A stretch of DNA of 42,270 bases from Deltaproteobacteria bacterium (GCA_031269825.1 JAISYP010000031.1:1-42270), one strand, 5' to 3'; counted from the stretch's first letter, positions 26,867-35,522 are shown. The notes: generated by a model not told the origin, from the sequence alone. Numbers and translations: made by a program.

Positions 26867-26958
26867 AATGGGCTCAGAGAATTTCGAAAAGGTCTTTTGC
26901 TTCCGCTTAGCTGATTTGATCCCTCCTGTCCCTAATCAATTTCAAATTCAGGTTTATT

Positions 26959-27309
26959 ATGTCAATTAGTTTGTTTGTGGGGAATTTTCCCTACAACACT
27001 GTGGCGTCCGAGCTGGCCCCGGTTTTTGCCCGGGTTGGCGAGGTGGAGTCCGTGACCCTGATCAATGACCGGCAAACCGGTCGGCCACGGGGCTTTGGTT
27101 TTGTTAAGATGGCTGAGGCCGATGGCCGCGAGGCTATCAAGACGCTGAACGGAACCATGTTTGAAGGTCGTCCGTTGGTTGTCAAGGAGGCGGTGCCCAT
27201 AAAGCCACAGACGGATGGTGGTGGCTTTCGGCCCAGGAACTCTCGGCCAAGCCGATCCTACGACGATGGCCCCAATTTAAGTGGGCGTCGTGACTGGGGA
27301 GAGGAATGA
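26959..27309 (+). CDS. RRM-domain RNA-binding protein 3
   Basis: 116 residues: RRM at 1-~79 with RNP2 LFVGNF (5-10) and RNP1 RGFGFVKM, then a short Arg/Gly/Ser tail (GGGFRPRNSRPSRSYDDG...). This is closest to the compact glycine-rich RRM proteins of cyanobacteria and other bacteria. ATG with AGGT seven bases upstream. Third member of the local paralogue set. Confidence 0.92.
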   Translation: MSISLFVGNFPYNTVASELAPVFARVGEVESVTLINDRQTGRPRGFGFVKMAEADGREAIKTLNGTMFEGRPLVVKEAVPIKPQTDGGGFRPRNSRPSRSYDDGPNLSGRRDWGEE

Positions 27310-27354
27310 GGGTTTTAGTGGCTGTCGGTTAAGGTCACTAAAAGCGTAACTAGA

Positions 27355-27382
27355 AAAGCCGCGTTCCCGCGGCTTTTTTTCC
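27355..27382 (+). terminator. Terminator after RRM gene 3
   Basis: AAAGCCGCG-TTCC-CGCGGCTTT stem followed by TTTT. Confidence 0.9.
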
Positions 27383-27510
27383 TTTTGGCTTTATTGGAGC
27401 CAAGCGCGGGGGAACAAATATTTCGCCTGACTTGCCAGAGACGGGTTTTTTTGGTTAATTGGTTAAGGGCCGCGCTGGCCTAACGCTTAAACCAGCGAGG
27501 AAATATCGTC

Positions 27511-28356
27511 GTGTCTGAAGCCGCCCAGGATATCCGCCTAGTGATCACCGATTTTGATGGAACGATTAAACCCCGTCTGGAGCCGGTCGGCGCGCGGGAT
27601 TGTCAGGTTCTAAGACAGATGGGCCAGCTAGGGCTAGTTCGGGTCGTGGCCACTGGCCGGAGTTTAGTGTCGTTTCTTCGGGACTGGCCACCGGGGATGG
27701 AGCTGGACTATCTAATTTATTCCTCCGGGTTAGGGTTGTGCCATTGGACGCCAGATGGGCCGGGGGAGCATATTTTCGCCAAGACTTTTACGCCCAGCGA
27801 ACAAAAATTAGCCACGCAAGTGGCTCTGGCTCTGGACTGGGGCTTCATCGCCTTCCTGGCCCCGCCGAATAGCCATAGTTTCTACTATTTTGATCCACCC
27901 CATAGCCCTCGAACGCCGGGGTTTCAGGCCCGGCTGGATCAGTTTAGTTCCGTGGCCACCCCTTGGTCTAAGGTGGATCCAGAGGTCGCCCTCGCGCAGA
28001 TTCTGATCATGGCCCCGGCTTTGGGTTTTAGCCAATTAAGGGATCGCTTTCAAGCTCTGGCTCCTGATTTATCCCTCACGCAAAGCTCTTCCCCTTATGG
28101 GGACAACAGCCAATGGTTAGAAATTTTTCCGGCTGGGGTTTCCAAAGGCTCGGCTAGCCAGGCTTTGGTGGAGCGGTTAGGCTGGGATAGCCAACGGGCG
28201 GTGGCGGTGGGCAATGATTTTAACGATGAGGATCTATTGGCTTGGGCGGGGCGGGGGTTTGTGGTCGCGAACGCGCCATCGGAACTGTTGGCCAAGTTTG
28301 AGGCGTTGGCGGTGGGCGATTCGGCCTTGGCCCAGGTATGGCGGGCCATCAGTTAA
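27511..28356 (+). CDS. HAD-superfamily (Cof/IIB type) phosphatase
   Basis: 281 residues. Motif I is ITDFDGTIK (N-terminus, nucleophile Asp), motif II is VVATGRS, and GVSKGSA carries the motif III lysine. Motif IV is AVGNDFNDEDLL. The C2b cap lies between. These enzymes hydrolyse sugar phosphates or nucleotides such as FMN; the substrate cannot be told. Starts with GTG; no strong Shine-Dalgarno. It is followed after six bases by the PrmA-like gene, so the two are probably one transcript. Confidence 0.85.
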   Translation: MSEAAQDIRLVITDFDGTIKPRLEPVGARDCQVLRQMGQLGLVRVVATGRSLVSFLRDWPPGMELDYLIYSSGLGLCHWTPDGPGEHIFAKTFTPSEQKLATQVALALDWGFIAFLAPPNSHSFYYFDPPHSPRTPGFQARLDQFSSVATPWSKVDPEVALAQILIMAPALGFSQLRDRFQALAPDLSLTQSSSPYGDNSQWLEIFPAGVSKGSASQALVERLGWDSQRAVAVGNDFNDEDLLAWAGRGFVVANAPSELLAKFEALAVGDSALAQVWRAIS

Positions 28357-28362
28357 AGGTTA

Positions 28363-29256
28363 ATGACCATGCGGCCAGACACGGAACTGACCATTTATGA
28401 GATTCGGGTCGCCCAACCTGGCGGCCTGGAATTTTTGGCTGGCCCGCCCGAGCCGGAGGAGCGGTTTGGCCCAGATTTGGCGGGGCTTCATTTTGAGGCG
28501 GACTTCGCTTTTTTGTTTTTTATCAATGGTTTTGATCTAAAGCCGTTTTTAGCCCAATACCCTTTTTTAGAGTTAAGGCGGATCCATTGTCTCCGCTATG
28601 ACCAGTGGCAAGATGGGGCCACCATGGAGCCTATGACCATGGGCCCTTTAAAGCTTTGGCCGTGGCCGGATCAGGTTAGTCCAGGGATTGACCAATTAAG
28701 CCCCACCCCGCCCGCCGAAGAATGTCCGCCTATATATATTGATCCAGGTCTAGCTTTTGGTTTTGGCGGTCACCCCACCACCCGGGCGTGTTTAAGTTTT
28801 TTGATCCGGCTTTATAAACCAAAGGCTTTAGGGACGCTTATTCCGGTGAAGGCTCTGGATTTAGGCTCGGGCACGGGGGTTTTGTCTTTGGCCGCGGCTA
28901 GATTAGGCGCCCAAACTGTCCTGGGCGTGGATTATAGTCATTTGGCCGTCCGTTGCGCGAACCGAAACGCGGAACTTAATGGTTTAAGCGACAAAGCTCA
29001 TTTTGAAAGAGGGCTGGCCCAGGATTACGCGCGAATCCCCGCGGAATTGGTCATGGCCAACTTGCCCCTATTCGTTTTAAAGGATTTGATTGACCTGGGG
29101 GCCTTTCATGGGCGGCGGCATTTGATTTTTTCGGGCTTATTGGCTGATGAGGGGGATATTTTTTTAGACGCCTTGACCTCGGGCCTAACCGAAACCTGGA
29201 AACTGGTGGATAGTCTCCGTGACGATCGTTGGGTCAGTGGGTTAGTGGAATTTTAG
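28363..29256 (+). CDS. PrmA-like ribosomal protein L11 methyltransferase
   Basis: 297 residues. The family signature IDPGLAFGFGGHPTTRACLSFL is followed by the SAM-binding motif LDLGSGTGVLSLAAARLGA and VLGVD. PrmA trimethylates L11; the catalytic-region NLP motif (MANLPLFVL) replaces the usual NIL, and the N-terminal domain is shorter and divergent, so the target may differ. AAAGG precedes the start; an internal ATG two codons later is equally possible. Second gene of a pair with the HAD phosphatase. Confidence 0.82.
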   Translation: MTMRPDTELTIYEIRVAQPGGLEFLAGPPEPEERFGPDLAGLHFEADFAFLFFINGFDLKPFLAQYPFLELRRIHCLRYDQWQDGATMEPMTMGPLKLWPWPDQVSPGIDQLSPTPPAEECPPIYIDPGLAFGFGGHPTTRACLSFLIRLYKPKALGTLIPVKALDLGSGTGVLSLAAARLGAQTVLGVDYSHLAVRCANRNAELNGLSDKAHFERGLAQDYARIPAELVMANLPLFVLKDLIDLGAFHGRRHLIFSGLLADEGDIFLDALTSGLTETWKLVDSLRDDRWVSGLVEF

Positions 29257-29277
29257 GCTCCCATCGATGGCCAAGAC

Positions 29278-29550
29278 ATGGGCATTAATGGTTTGAATTT
29301 ACCCAATGGGCCAAGTTTTGAACAGGATTTGGGGGGCGCCGTGGAAAGATTGTTCAAAAATTGTTCATTACTAGAGCGTTTCGCCTGGGATCTTATGATT
29401 TTGGACAGTCATGAACCGTCTATCCTCGTCATTTTTGGGGACAATAATGGTCTGTTTTTTATCCCAGGCCCCTCTTTTATGACCCTGGCTGGCCAGAGGA
29501 TAAAAAATTTTCCCCCCAAAATGTTTTTGAGCCAAGCTTATGAACAATAA
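29278..29550 (+). CDS. Possible small protein, unknown
   Basis: An open frame of 90 residues starting 21 bases after the PrmA-like gene (MGINGLNLPNGPSFEQDLGG...). It has no recognisable domain and no good ribosome-binding site, and an open frame also exists on the opposite strand. It may be a small gene or chance. Kept at low confidence because of the close spacing. Confidence 0.25.
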   Translation: MGINGLNLPNGPSFEQDLGGAVERLFKNCSLLERFAWDLMILDSHEPSILVIFGDNNGLFFIPGPSFMTLAGQRIKNFPPKMFLSQAYEQ

Positions 29551-30011
29551 TAGACCCTCTTGGGAGGGGAGTTGGGGAAAAAACGCTATAACCAAAATTT
29601 TGGCCACAAATTGTTTTTCCCGCCTCGGAGCGTGGAGTGGAGCGCGCCAGAATAATGAGGCCTTTTGGCCGGTCTATGGGGGCGATTAGCTCCAAGCGTC
29701 GATTTTAGTATAAGCCCAAAGAGGCTTTTACCGGGAAATTTTCGGTTTTGATGTAATTAAATCAGATTATACGCCTAGTTTTGACAAAACGTCACTATTA
29801 AACTCCGTTTTAGATCCAAAATAGTTAATCAAAAATCCAAGAACATGATTTAAAGGTGGACGATCCAGGCGCGTTTTATTGGGTAATTGGGTCGCGCCGC
29901 TGGGTAAGATTTCCCAGATTTGGGCGTCAGCTGGGTCAAAAAGGATCAGTGGTTTTTATTCGTGGGCCAGTGGCTAGATGAAGGGTAAGAAGGGGAAAAA
30001 CGGGTCTTTGG
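29551..30011. other. Gene-free region
   Basis: No gene is seen. The stretch leads into the decayed repeat family that follows; GGGTAAGAAGG and GGGTGGGTAAAAAGG near 29985-30025 are early traces of that family's leading box. Confidence 0.5.
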
Positions 30012-31430
30012 GTGGGTAAAAAGGGCCTTTGGCGCCTCAAAAAAGGCTCTAACCGCCCGTTTTTTATATTAGGCCCCCAAAAGCTCCCCAGGTCACCCCA
30101 AAATGCCCCAGATAAGCTGGCGTTTAGGGATTACGCGCGATATCTATGAAATTATTTAATGACGCCAACAAGATACTGTGTTATTTTAGCCAAAAACCTT
30201 TATTACGGAGCCGATCCAAGGGGTCAGAAGCGGTTTGGGCGGACTTGAGGGGCTTGCGGGGAGCTAAACCGTCTGGATCAACGGTATTTTTTTAGGCGGC
30301 GGTTTTTTTTAGGGAATTTTTTCGTGGTCTGGCCGGTGGAGAGGGGGGCCGTAATTGGTTAGATGGGTAAAAAGGCGCGTATAGGCGGGTAAAATGGGAC
30401 TTTAGAGCCCCCAAAAAGGGGGTAAGTCCCCGTTATTTCCCATATGTCCCCAGATGACCTACCTCCAGAGTCAAAATGGCCTGGCGAGGTCGGATTTTTG
30501 GGCAATATTCGCTATTTCTATGAACTTATTTTATTGTAACCATAGGATGTTGTTTTTTTATTCGATTGTAGCGATTTTTTGACCAGTTGACCAGTTTTTT
30601 TAGGCCCAGGGACATTTTTTGGGGCGCCACGCCCCTAATTGGGGAGTGAGCCAGTGGACGAAAAAGCCTTTCGGTAGGCGTTCTGGGAAAACTGGGGAGG
30701 CGAAATTTTTCGCTGGGTGGGGATTGGCCGGCGGGTCGGTTTTTTTCAAGCGCTTTTTCAGGCCTTATTCGATAAATAGATGGGGTCGACCAGCTGGTCG
30801 AAATCCAGGGCGCGCTTTTTAAGGTAAGTAAAAAGACGCCTAAGAGCGGGTAAAATGGGTCTATGGAAGCCAAAAAAAGGGAAAACCCCCCAGTTTTTTT
30901 AATTACGCTCAAAAAAGAGCCCACCCAGGATTCTAATAGTGTTAGGAAAGAGGTTTTTTAGGGATCACACGCGATATCAATGAAATTATTATTATATATC
31001 AACAAGATGTTATGTTATTTAATCATGAAATAATTTTTTGGTGGCGAACTAAAGGGACGAACGCTTCGAGTCGGCCAAAACCCCGGTTTTTGACGCGAGT
31101 TTTGTGGGTTAGCCGGATCGGACAGATATTTTCGCCCGCCTATCCTCATCGCCTCCCTATCGCTAGCCAGGGGTAATTTTTAAGCTGGGTAAAAAAGCCC
31201 GTTCGAGCCGGTAATTTGGAACTATAAAACCCGATAAATGGCCTGAGCTAGCCGTTTTTGGGCTTATGGCCCCAATGACCCAGGCTCAGGGCTAAAGTCA
31301 GGCTATAAAGGTAAATTTTTTGAATTACCAACTATTTCTATGAGATTATTATTTCATAAACATAAGATGATGTGGTTGACTGGCCTCCAGCGGGCTGATT
31401 GGTCTAATACTTAAGGGGAGAAGGCGAGGG
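30012..31430 (+). repeat. Four decayed units of a ~360-460-bp repeat, head to tail
   Basis: Each unit has a leading box GGGTAAAAnGGG (30012, 30388, 30848, 31185). About 115-140 bases later comes a conserved box, CGCGATATCTATGAAATTATT followed by a variable A/T run and CAAGATGnTGT (boxes at 30131-30188, 30503-30560, 30964-31020, 31323-31380). Between the boxes lie G/C-runs with imperfect hairpins and T-runs. All four are in the same orientation, spaced 372, 461 and 359 bases. No protein is encoded. A decayed tandem array of RNA genes or of a non-coding element are both possible. Confidence 0.6.
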
Positions 31431-31765
31431 GTGGCGGCGCGGGCCGTCTCAGCCAGGCGATCGAGGGCGAGCCCAAGGATTTTCCCCGCCAGCGGACTCG
31501 TCAATGGGGTCGCGTTTGGCCGGTGGAGGGGGAGGCCAGGGCGAAAGCTTGGGGGGAAGCGACTGGGGTCAATAATTAGGCCAATAAAAGTTATTTTGGG
31601 AAAAATTTGTTATTATCTTTTTGGCCATCGGAGAAACAGCGGCGCGCGTTCCAGGATCATTTTTTTGTGGCGAAGTTTTTTTCGTCCCAATAGCCGCCTA
31701 ACTTCATTGGGGGATTTCTTGGCTAAACCTCAGGCTAGATTTCCTGATAGTTCTCCTGATCAACC

Positions 31766-31810
31766 TAATCTGGTTATAACTAATCTGGTTATAACTAATC
31801 TGGTTATAAA
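31766..31810. repeat. 3 x 15-bp tandem repeat abutting the gmhA start
   Basis: TAATCTGGTTATAAC twice, then TAATCTGGTTATAAA. The array ends at the base before the TTG start codon of gmhA, so it occupies the place where the ribosome-binding site should be. Confidence 0.9.
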
Positions 31811-32392
31811 TTGACAATCAACAACCTGCTAACAAAAGCCGCCACTGATTTAGTTGAGGCCATTACGCTCGGCCTAGGTCAAGCTAACCTTTTACGCCAA
31901 ACTGGTCAATGGTTGGCCCAAAGTCTGACCGATGGCCACGCCATTTTTTTATGTGGCAATGGGGGGAGCGCCGCCGAAGCCCAACATTTGGCCGCTGAGT
32001 TGGTGGGTCGATTTGGGATGGAAAGGCCCGCTCTGCCGGCTCAAGCCTTGTCCACCGACACTTCCATTCTCACGGCCTTAGGTAACGATTATGGGTTTGA
32101 GGAGGTTTTCGCCCGGCAGGTTCAAGCTTATGGGCGGCCAGGGGATGTCTTATGGGGCTTGTCGACCAGTGGCCGTTCGCCCAATGTTTTAAAAGCGTTC
32201 GCCATGGCCCGGCGAAAAGGTTTAAAAACCCTTTTTATGTGTGGCCACGAAGTTGTGGATCCCGAGGTGGCCGACGTGATCATCCCGGCTCAGGTCGTAG
32301 CGACGCCCAGAATTCAGGAAATCCACCTTTTTTTTGGTCATCTTCTTTGCCAGATGGTGGAGGAGTTGATATTTAAAGGGCCAGGCGCGTGA
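31811..32392 (+). CDS. gmhA: Sedoheptulose-7-phosphate isomerase
   Basis: GmhA converts sedoheptulose 7-phosphate to D-glycero-D-manno-heptose 7-phosphate, the first step of ADP-heptose synthesis for LPS core. The 193 residues show the SIS fold with FLCGNGGSAAEAQHLAAEL, ALGNDYGFEEVFARQV, LSTSGRSPNVLKA and RIQEIHLFFGHL, matching the substrate and metal-site motifs. TTG at 31811 is the only usable start: an in-frame stop lies 13 bases upstream. No Shine-Dalgarno is visible, since the 15-bp repeat occupies that region. The stop overlaps the next start by four bases. Confidence 0.93.
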   Translation: MTINNLLTKAATDLVEAITLGLGQANLLRQTGQWLAQSLTDGHAIFLCGNGGSAAEAQHLAAELVGRFGMERPALPAQALSTDTSILTALGNDYGFEEVFARQVQAYGRPGDVLWGLSTSGRSPNVLKAFAMARRKGLKTLFMCGHEVVDPEVADVIIPAQVVATPRIQEIHLFFGHLLCQMVEELIFKGPGA

Positions 32393-33354
32393 AAAAGCTA
32401 CCCCCTAAGTTGGATCTGGGTCAGTTGCGATTAAATTCCCTGTTCACCCGAGTCTCCAAGGTTAACCGAGCCGATTTCGCCCGTCCCTATAAGATCAACA
32501 GTTCTTTTCGGCGTTTTTGCGACCGTTTACCCAATATCCTCGCGGCCGGGGATCTAAAAACGGCCGCGGCCCTATTCGCCGACGCTAGACTCGATGGCCA
32601 GTCCACCATGTTGGCCATGGGTGGGCATCCCATTAAAGTTGGCTTAGGGCCGTTGATCGTGGATCTGTTGGCCAAGGGGCTTTTTGATTGTGTCTCGGCC
32701 AATGGCTCGGTTATGGTGCATGACTTGGAGATCGCCTTGGCCGGGGCCACTAGCGAGGACGCGGATCAAAGCCTTAAAGACGGAGCTTTTGGGGTGACCG
32801 GCGAGACTGGGGCCATGATCAACCGGGCCGCGCGGGTGGCCAGCGAGACTGGGCAAGGCTTGGGCCAGACTTTGGGGCGCTTGATCAACGAGCTTAAGCC
32901 GCCTGGGGTAAAGGACAGCGTTTTGGCGGCGGCGGCGCGTTTGGGCGTTCCTTTCACCATCCACGTGGCCATGGGCACGGACGTCTACCACATCCATCCA
33001 GATCGGGATTTTAGCCAACTAGGGCGAGCCACCCAAACCGATTTTGAGACTTTTTGTCAATGGGTGGCCATTTTGGAAGATGGGGTTTTTCTTAATCTTG
33101 GCTCCGCGGTCATCATGCCGGAAGTTTTTTTAAAGGCCATCACTTTAGTTAGGAACTTGGGTTTTCCCCTCCGAAATTTGACCACTATTAATATGGACTT
33201 TCTTCACCAGTATCGCTCGCGAGTCAACGTGGTGGAGCGGCCAACCAAAGAGGGTGGCCAGGGTTTTTATTTTATCGGCCACCATGAAATTATGTTTCCC
33301 CTTTTGATGGGCTTAATTATTGAGGATCTGGCCTATCCCGATGATTTCATTTGA
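32389..33354 (+). CDS. Deoxyhypusine-synthase-like protein
   Basis: 321 residues resembling bacterial homologues of deoxyhypusine synthase. Visible are MLAMGGHPIKVGLGPLIVDLL, CVSANGSVMVHDLEIALAGATSED, FGVTGETGAMINRA, IHVAMGTDVYHIHP and NLGSAVIMPEVFLKA. True deoxyhypusine synthase modifies eukaryotic and archaeal eIF5A using spermidine and NAD; bacterial relatives can act as homospermidine synthases or have unknown roles. I cannot place a catalytic lysine with certainty. The GTG start overlaps gmhA by four bases (GTGA), which suggests a link to heptose/LPS metabolism or simple co-expression. The family call is from remembered motifs. Confidence 0.72.
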   Translation: MKKLPPKLDLGQLRLNSLFTRVSKVNRADFARPYKINSSFRRFCDRLPNILAAGDLKTAAALFADARLDGQSTMLAMGGHPIKVGLGPLIVDLLAKGLFDCVSANGSVMVHDLEIALAGATSEDADQSLKDGAFGVTGETGAMINRAARVASETGQGLGQTLGRLINELKPPGVKDSVLAAAARLGVPFTIHVAMGTDVYHIHPDRDFSQLGRATQTDFETFCQWVAILEDGVFLNLGSAVIMPEVFLKAITLVRNLGFPLRNLTTINMDFLHQYRSRVNVVERPTKEGGQGFYFIGHHEIMFPLLMGLIIEDLAYPDDFI

Positions 33355-33971
33355 GCCGCCTTTTTTTCGCGATCCTAATTTTTTTGGTCACTGGGGGGTG
33401 GGGCTTGGGGGGAGCCACTGGTCAAGGCCTGGCTCAAAACCAAGCTCAAAATAAAACCCAAAATAAAAAACTGGCCCCAGTTCCAGGCCAAAAACCGCCT
33501 AACCCACCCTTAGCTTCCCCACGTGACCGTCCGGTTAATGACCTGGCGACTAATGGCCTGGCGACTAATAACCTGGCGACTAATAACCTTAATAGTGGCT
33601 CAGCGCCCAAACCCATGTCCGCCGTGAGTCTAGCTCACCTGTATGAGAAGATGGCCCAGGAACCGCCTTTAGTGGAGTTAGATCTGAAAATCTTCTTGGC
33701 CAATTTGTCTTTGGTCGTGTCTCTCGGCGAGGATCTGTCCCGGATCGACCAGTTGCGCGAAAAAACCGGTTGGACGGAAAATCGCTTGATTTACGTGGTC
33801 ACCAAAGTAAATTTGGGGATCTTGGCCTTGTTTGACCCAGAAAACCCCCGACTAATCGGGGCCCCGGATTTCGCCAAACCCTTAGCCGGGGAAATGGCCT
33901 TGATTAATAGTCACCGCGACAATTTTAACCGGGCCATGACCAGATTGGGCGCCCGGTCAGGCTCCAGATAG
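33351..33971 (+). CDS. Exported protein of unknown function with Asn-rich linker
   Basis: 206 residues. The signal peptide (FFAILIFLVTGGWGLGGATG) is followed by a Gln/Asn/Lys-rich linker (QNQAQNKTQNKK) and a repeat NGLATNNLATNNL coded by a 3 x 15-bp tandem. A helical C-terminal domain (~90-206; SAVSLAHLYEKMAQEPPLVELDLKIFLANL...) ends the protein. TTG start overlapping the previous stop (TTGA). It is the third gene in a chain coupled by 4-base overlaps and precedes degP by 54 bases. Not recognised. Confidence 0.72.
   Translation: MSRLFFAILIFLVTGGWGLGGATGQGLAQNQAQNKTQNKKLAPVPGQKPPNPPLASPRDRPVNDLATNGLATNNLATNNLNSGSAPKPMSAVSLAHLYEKMAQEPPLVELDLKIFLANLSLVVSLGEDLSRIDQLREKTGWTENRLIYVVTKVNLGILALFDPENPRLIGAPDFAKPLAGEMALINSHRDNFNRAMTRLGARSGSR
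33543..33587 (+). repeat. 3 x 15-bp in-frame tandem repeat inside a gene
   Basis: CTGGCGACTAATGGC followed by two copies of CTGGCGACTAATAAC. Being a multiple of three, it lengthens the linker by five residues per copy without breaking the frame. Confidence 0.9.
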
Positions 33972-34025
33972 TTGGGGGCCAGATGTTGGCGCCAGCTTTT
34001 TTATGGCGCGGAGAACGGATTAGCC

Positions 34026-35456
34026 ATGAATAGCAAACATTTTTTCGTTGTATTGGTCTTTTTGGGGTTAGTTTTTGGGGGCTCCCCGGCGTTGGCCCAG
34101 AGTCCCAGCTCTTCGCCGACTTCTGAGGGCCAGACTAAAGAGTCGATCAGCCGCCAGCGCCAAGCGGATTTAGCCGGGCTACCGTCCGTGGCTCCCATCG
34201 CGGCCAAGGCTCGCCCTTCGGTGGTTAACATCGTGGCCACCCGGAGCGCCGCCAAAAAAATGATCCCCGGCTCCCCAGTCCCACCCGCGATTCCACCCAA
34301 TCCGGCCAACCCCAATACGCCTGGAACGCCCAAAGCGACCACTCAGGGCTCTGGGTTTATCTATGATCCGGAAGGTTATGTCATCACCAACAACCATTTA
34401 GTGGAAGGGGCGGATGACATTAAGGTCTCCTTGGAAAAAAACCAAGAGCTTAAAGCCACGGTGGTGGGCCGGGATCCGAAAACCGATTTGGCTTTATTAA
34501 AATTATCCAAACCTGGGCCTTATCCTTATATGACTTTGGGCGACTCCGACGGGATTGAGATTGGCGATTGGTTAGTAGCCATTGGCAATCCATTTGGGTT
34601 GGAGCATACGGTAACCCTGGGCATCCTCTCGGCTCGGGGGCGAACCATTGGGACAGGGCCTTACGACGATTTTCTACAAACTGACGCCTCCATTAACCCG
34701 GGTAGCTCGGGGGGGCCATTGCTCAGCTTAAGTGGCGAGGTGGTGGGGGTCAACGCTCGGATATCGGCCAGGGGAACGGGCATCGGGTTCGCCATTCCCT
34801 CCAAAATGGTCGCCAAAATCGTCAGCCAATTACGGAGCAATGGCTACGTGGAGCGGGGTTGGCTGGGCGTGGGGTTCCAGCCCATGACCAGCGAGATGGC
34901 CAAGGCTTTTGGCTTGGAAGAGGCCAAAGGAGCTTTGGTGTCCTCGGTTTTGCCAGACACCCCGGCCAGTAAAGGTGGCGTCAAGCATGGGGACGTGGTG
35001 GTGTCGTTTGATGGCTACCCGGTGGTGGAATTTTCCGATCTGAGTTCTTTGGTGGCCGACACCACGCCCGGTAAGACGGTGAAGGTGGCGGTCATTCGGG
35101 ATCGACGCAAACAGGAATTAAATATCACCATAGCCCGTCTGGAGGATGAGGCCACGTTAGTCCTCGCGGCTGGCGGGGCTTTGGATTTGGGTTTGACTTT
35201 GAAACCGCTGACCCCGGAATTGGCTAAGGATTTGGGCGTTACCGGCGGTTTAACGGTGGAGAAAGTCGATCCGGATTCGCCGGCCTTTTTGGCTGGCGTC
35301 ACGGCCAGGGACATTATCTTGGAAATTGACCGTCAAAGCGTGTCCAGCATGGAGGATTACCTCAAAGCCATCCGAGCTCATAAAAGCGGGCCCATTCTTC
35401 TTTTTGTCAAAAGAGGCGAGAGAACCATTTATCTGGCCATTAATCCCAAAGAGTAA
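34026..35456 (+). CDS. Periplasmic serine protease/chaperone, DegP/HtrA family
   Basis: 476 residues: signal peptide (1-~25, ending SPALAQ), a Pro-rich loop, a trypsin-like protease domain and two PDZ domains. The catalytic triad is seen as His in VITNNHLVEGADD, Asp in KTDLALLKL and Ser in INPGSSGGPLL. The protein should degrade or refold misfolded envelope proteins. The ATG at 34026 is preferred over the more upstream open frame because the signal peptide starts there; the ribosome-binding site is weak. It follows the exported unknown protein closely and may share its transcript. DegP, DegQ and MucD cannot be separated by sight. Confidence 0.93.
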   Translation: MNSKHFFVVLVFLGLVFGGSPALAQSPSSSPTSEGQTKESISRQRQADLAGLPSVAPIAAKARPSVVNIVATRSAAKKMIPGSPVPPAIPPNPANPNTPGTPKATTQGSGFIYDPEGYVITNNHLVEGADDIKVSLEKNQELKATVVGRDPKTDLALLKLSKPGPYPYMTLGDSDGIEIGDWLVAIGNPFGLEHTVTLGILSARGRTIGTGPYDDFLQTDASINPGSSGGPLLSLSGEVVGVNARISARGTGIGFAIPSKMVAKIVSQLRSNGYVERGWLGVGFQPMTSEMAKAFGLEEAKGALVSSVLPDTPASKGGVKHGDVVVSFDGYPVVEFSDLSSLVADTTPGKTVKVAVIRDRRKQELNITIARLEDEATLVLAAGGALDLGLTLKPLTPELAKDLGVTGGLTVEKVDPDSPAFLAGVTARDIILEIDRQSVSSMEDYLKAIRAHKSGPILLFVKRGERTIYLAINPKE

Positions 35457-35499
35457 GACCAAAACCCGTTAGACCGCGCGGATCGCTAGGCCCGCGGAT

Positions 35500-35522
35500 G
35501 GGGCCGGGGGTACCCCGGCCCC
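35500..35522 (+). terminator. GC-rich hairpin after degP
   Basis: GGGGCCGGGG-GTA-CCCCGGCCCC, a perfect 10-bp stem 43 bases after the stop codon. No T-run follows, so termination efficiency is uncertain. Confidence 0.6.

Noticed and set aside
30012-31430. Possible CRISPR array
   Set aside because: Units are ~360-460 bases, repeats are diverged rather than near-identical, spacing is irregular and no cas gene is nearby.
31431-31814. 127-codon plus-strand ORF ending in LVITN repeats and overlapping the gmhA start by four bases
   Set aside because: Its sequence is very rich in Arg and shows no domain, its start has no ribosome-binding site, and the C-terminal repeat is simply the 15-bp tandem read in frame. 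The overlap with gmhA is probably coincidence.
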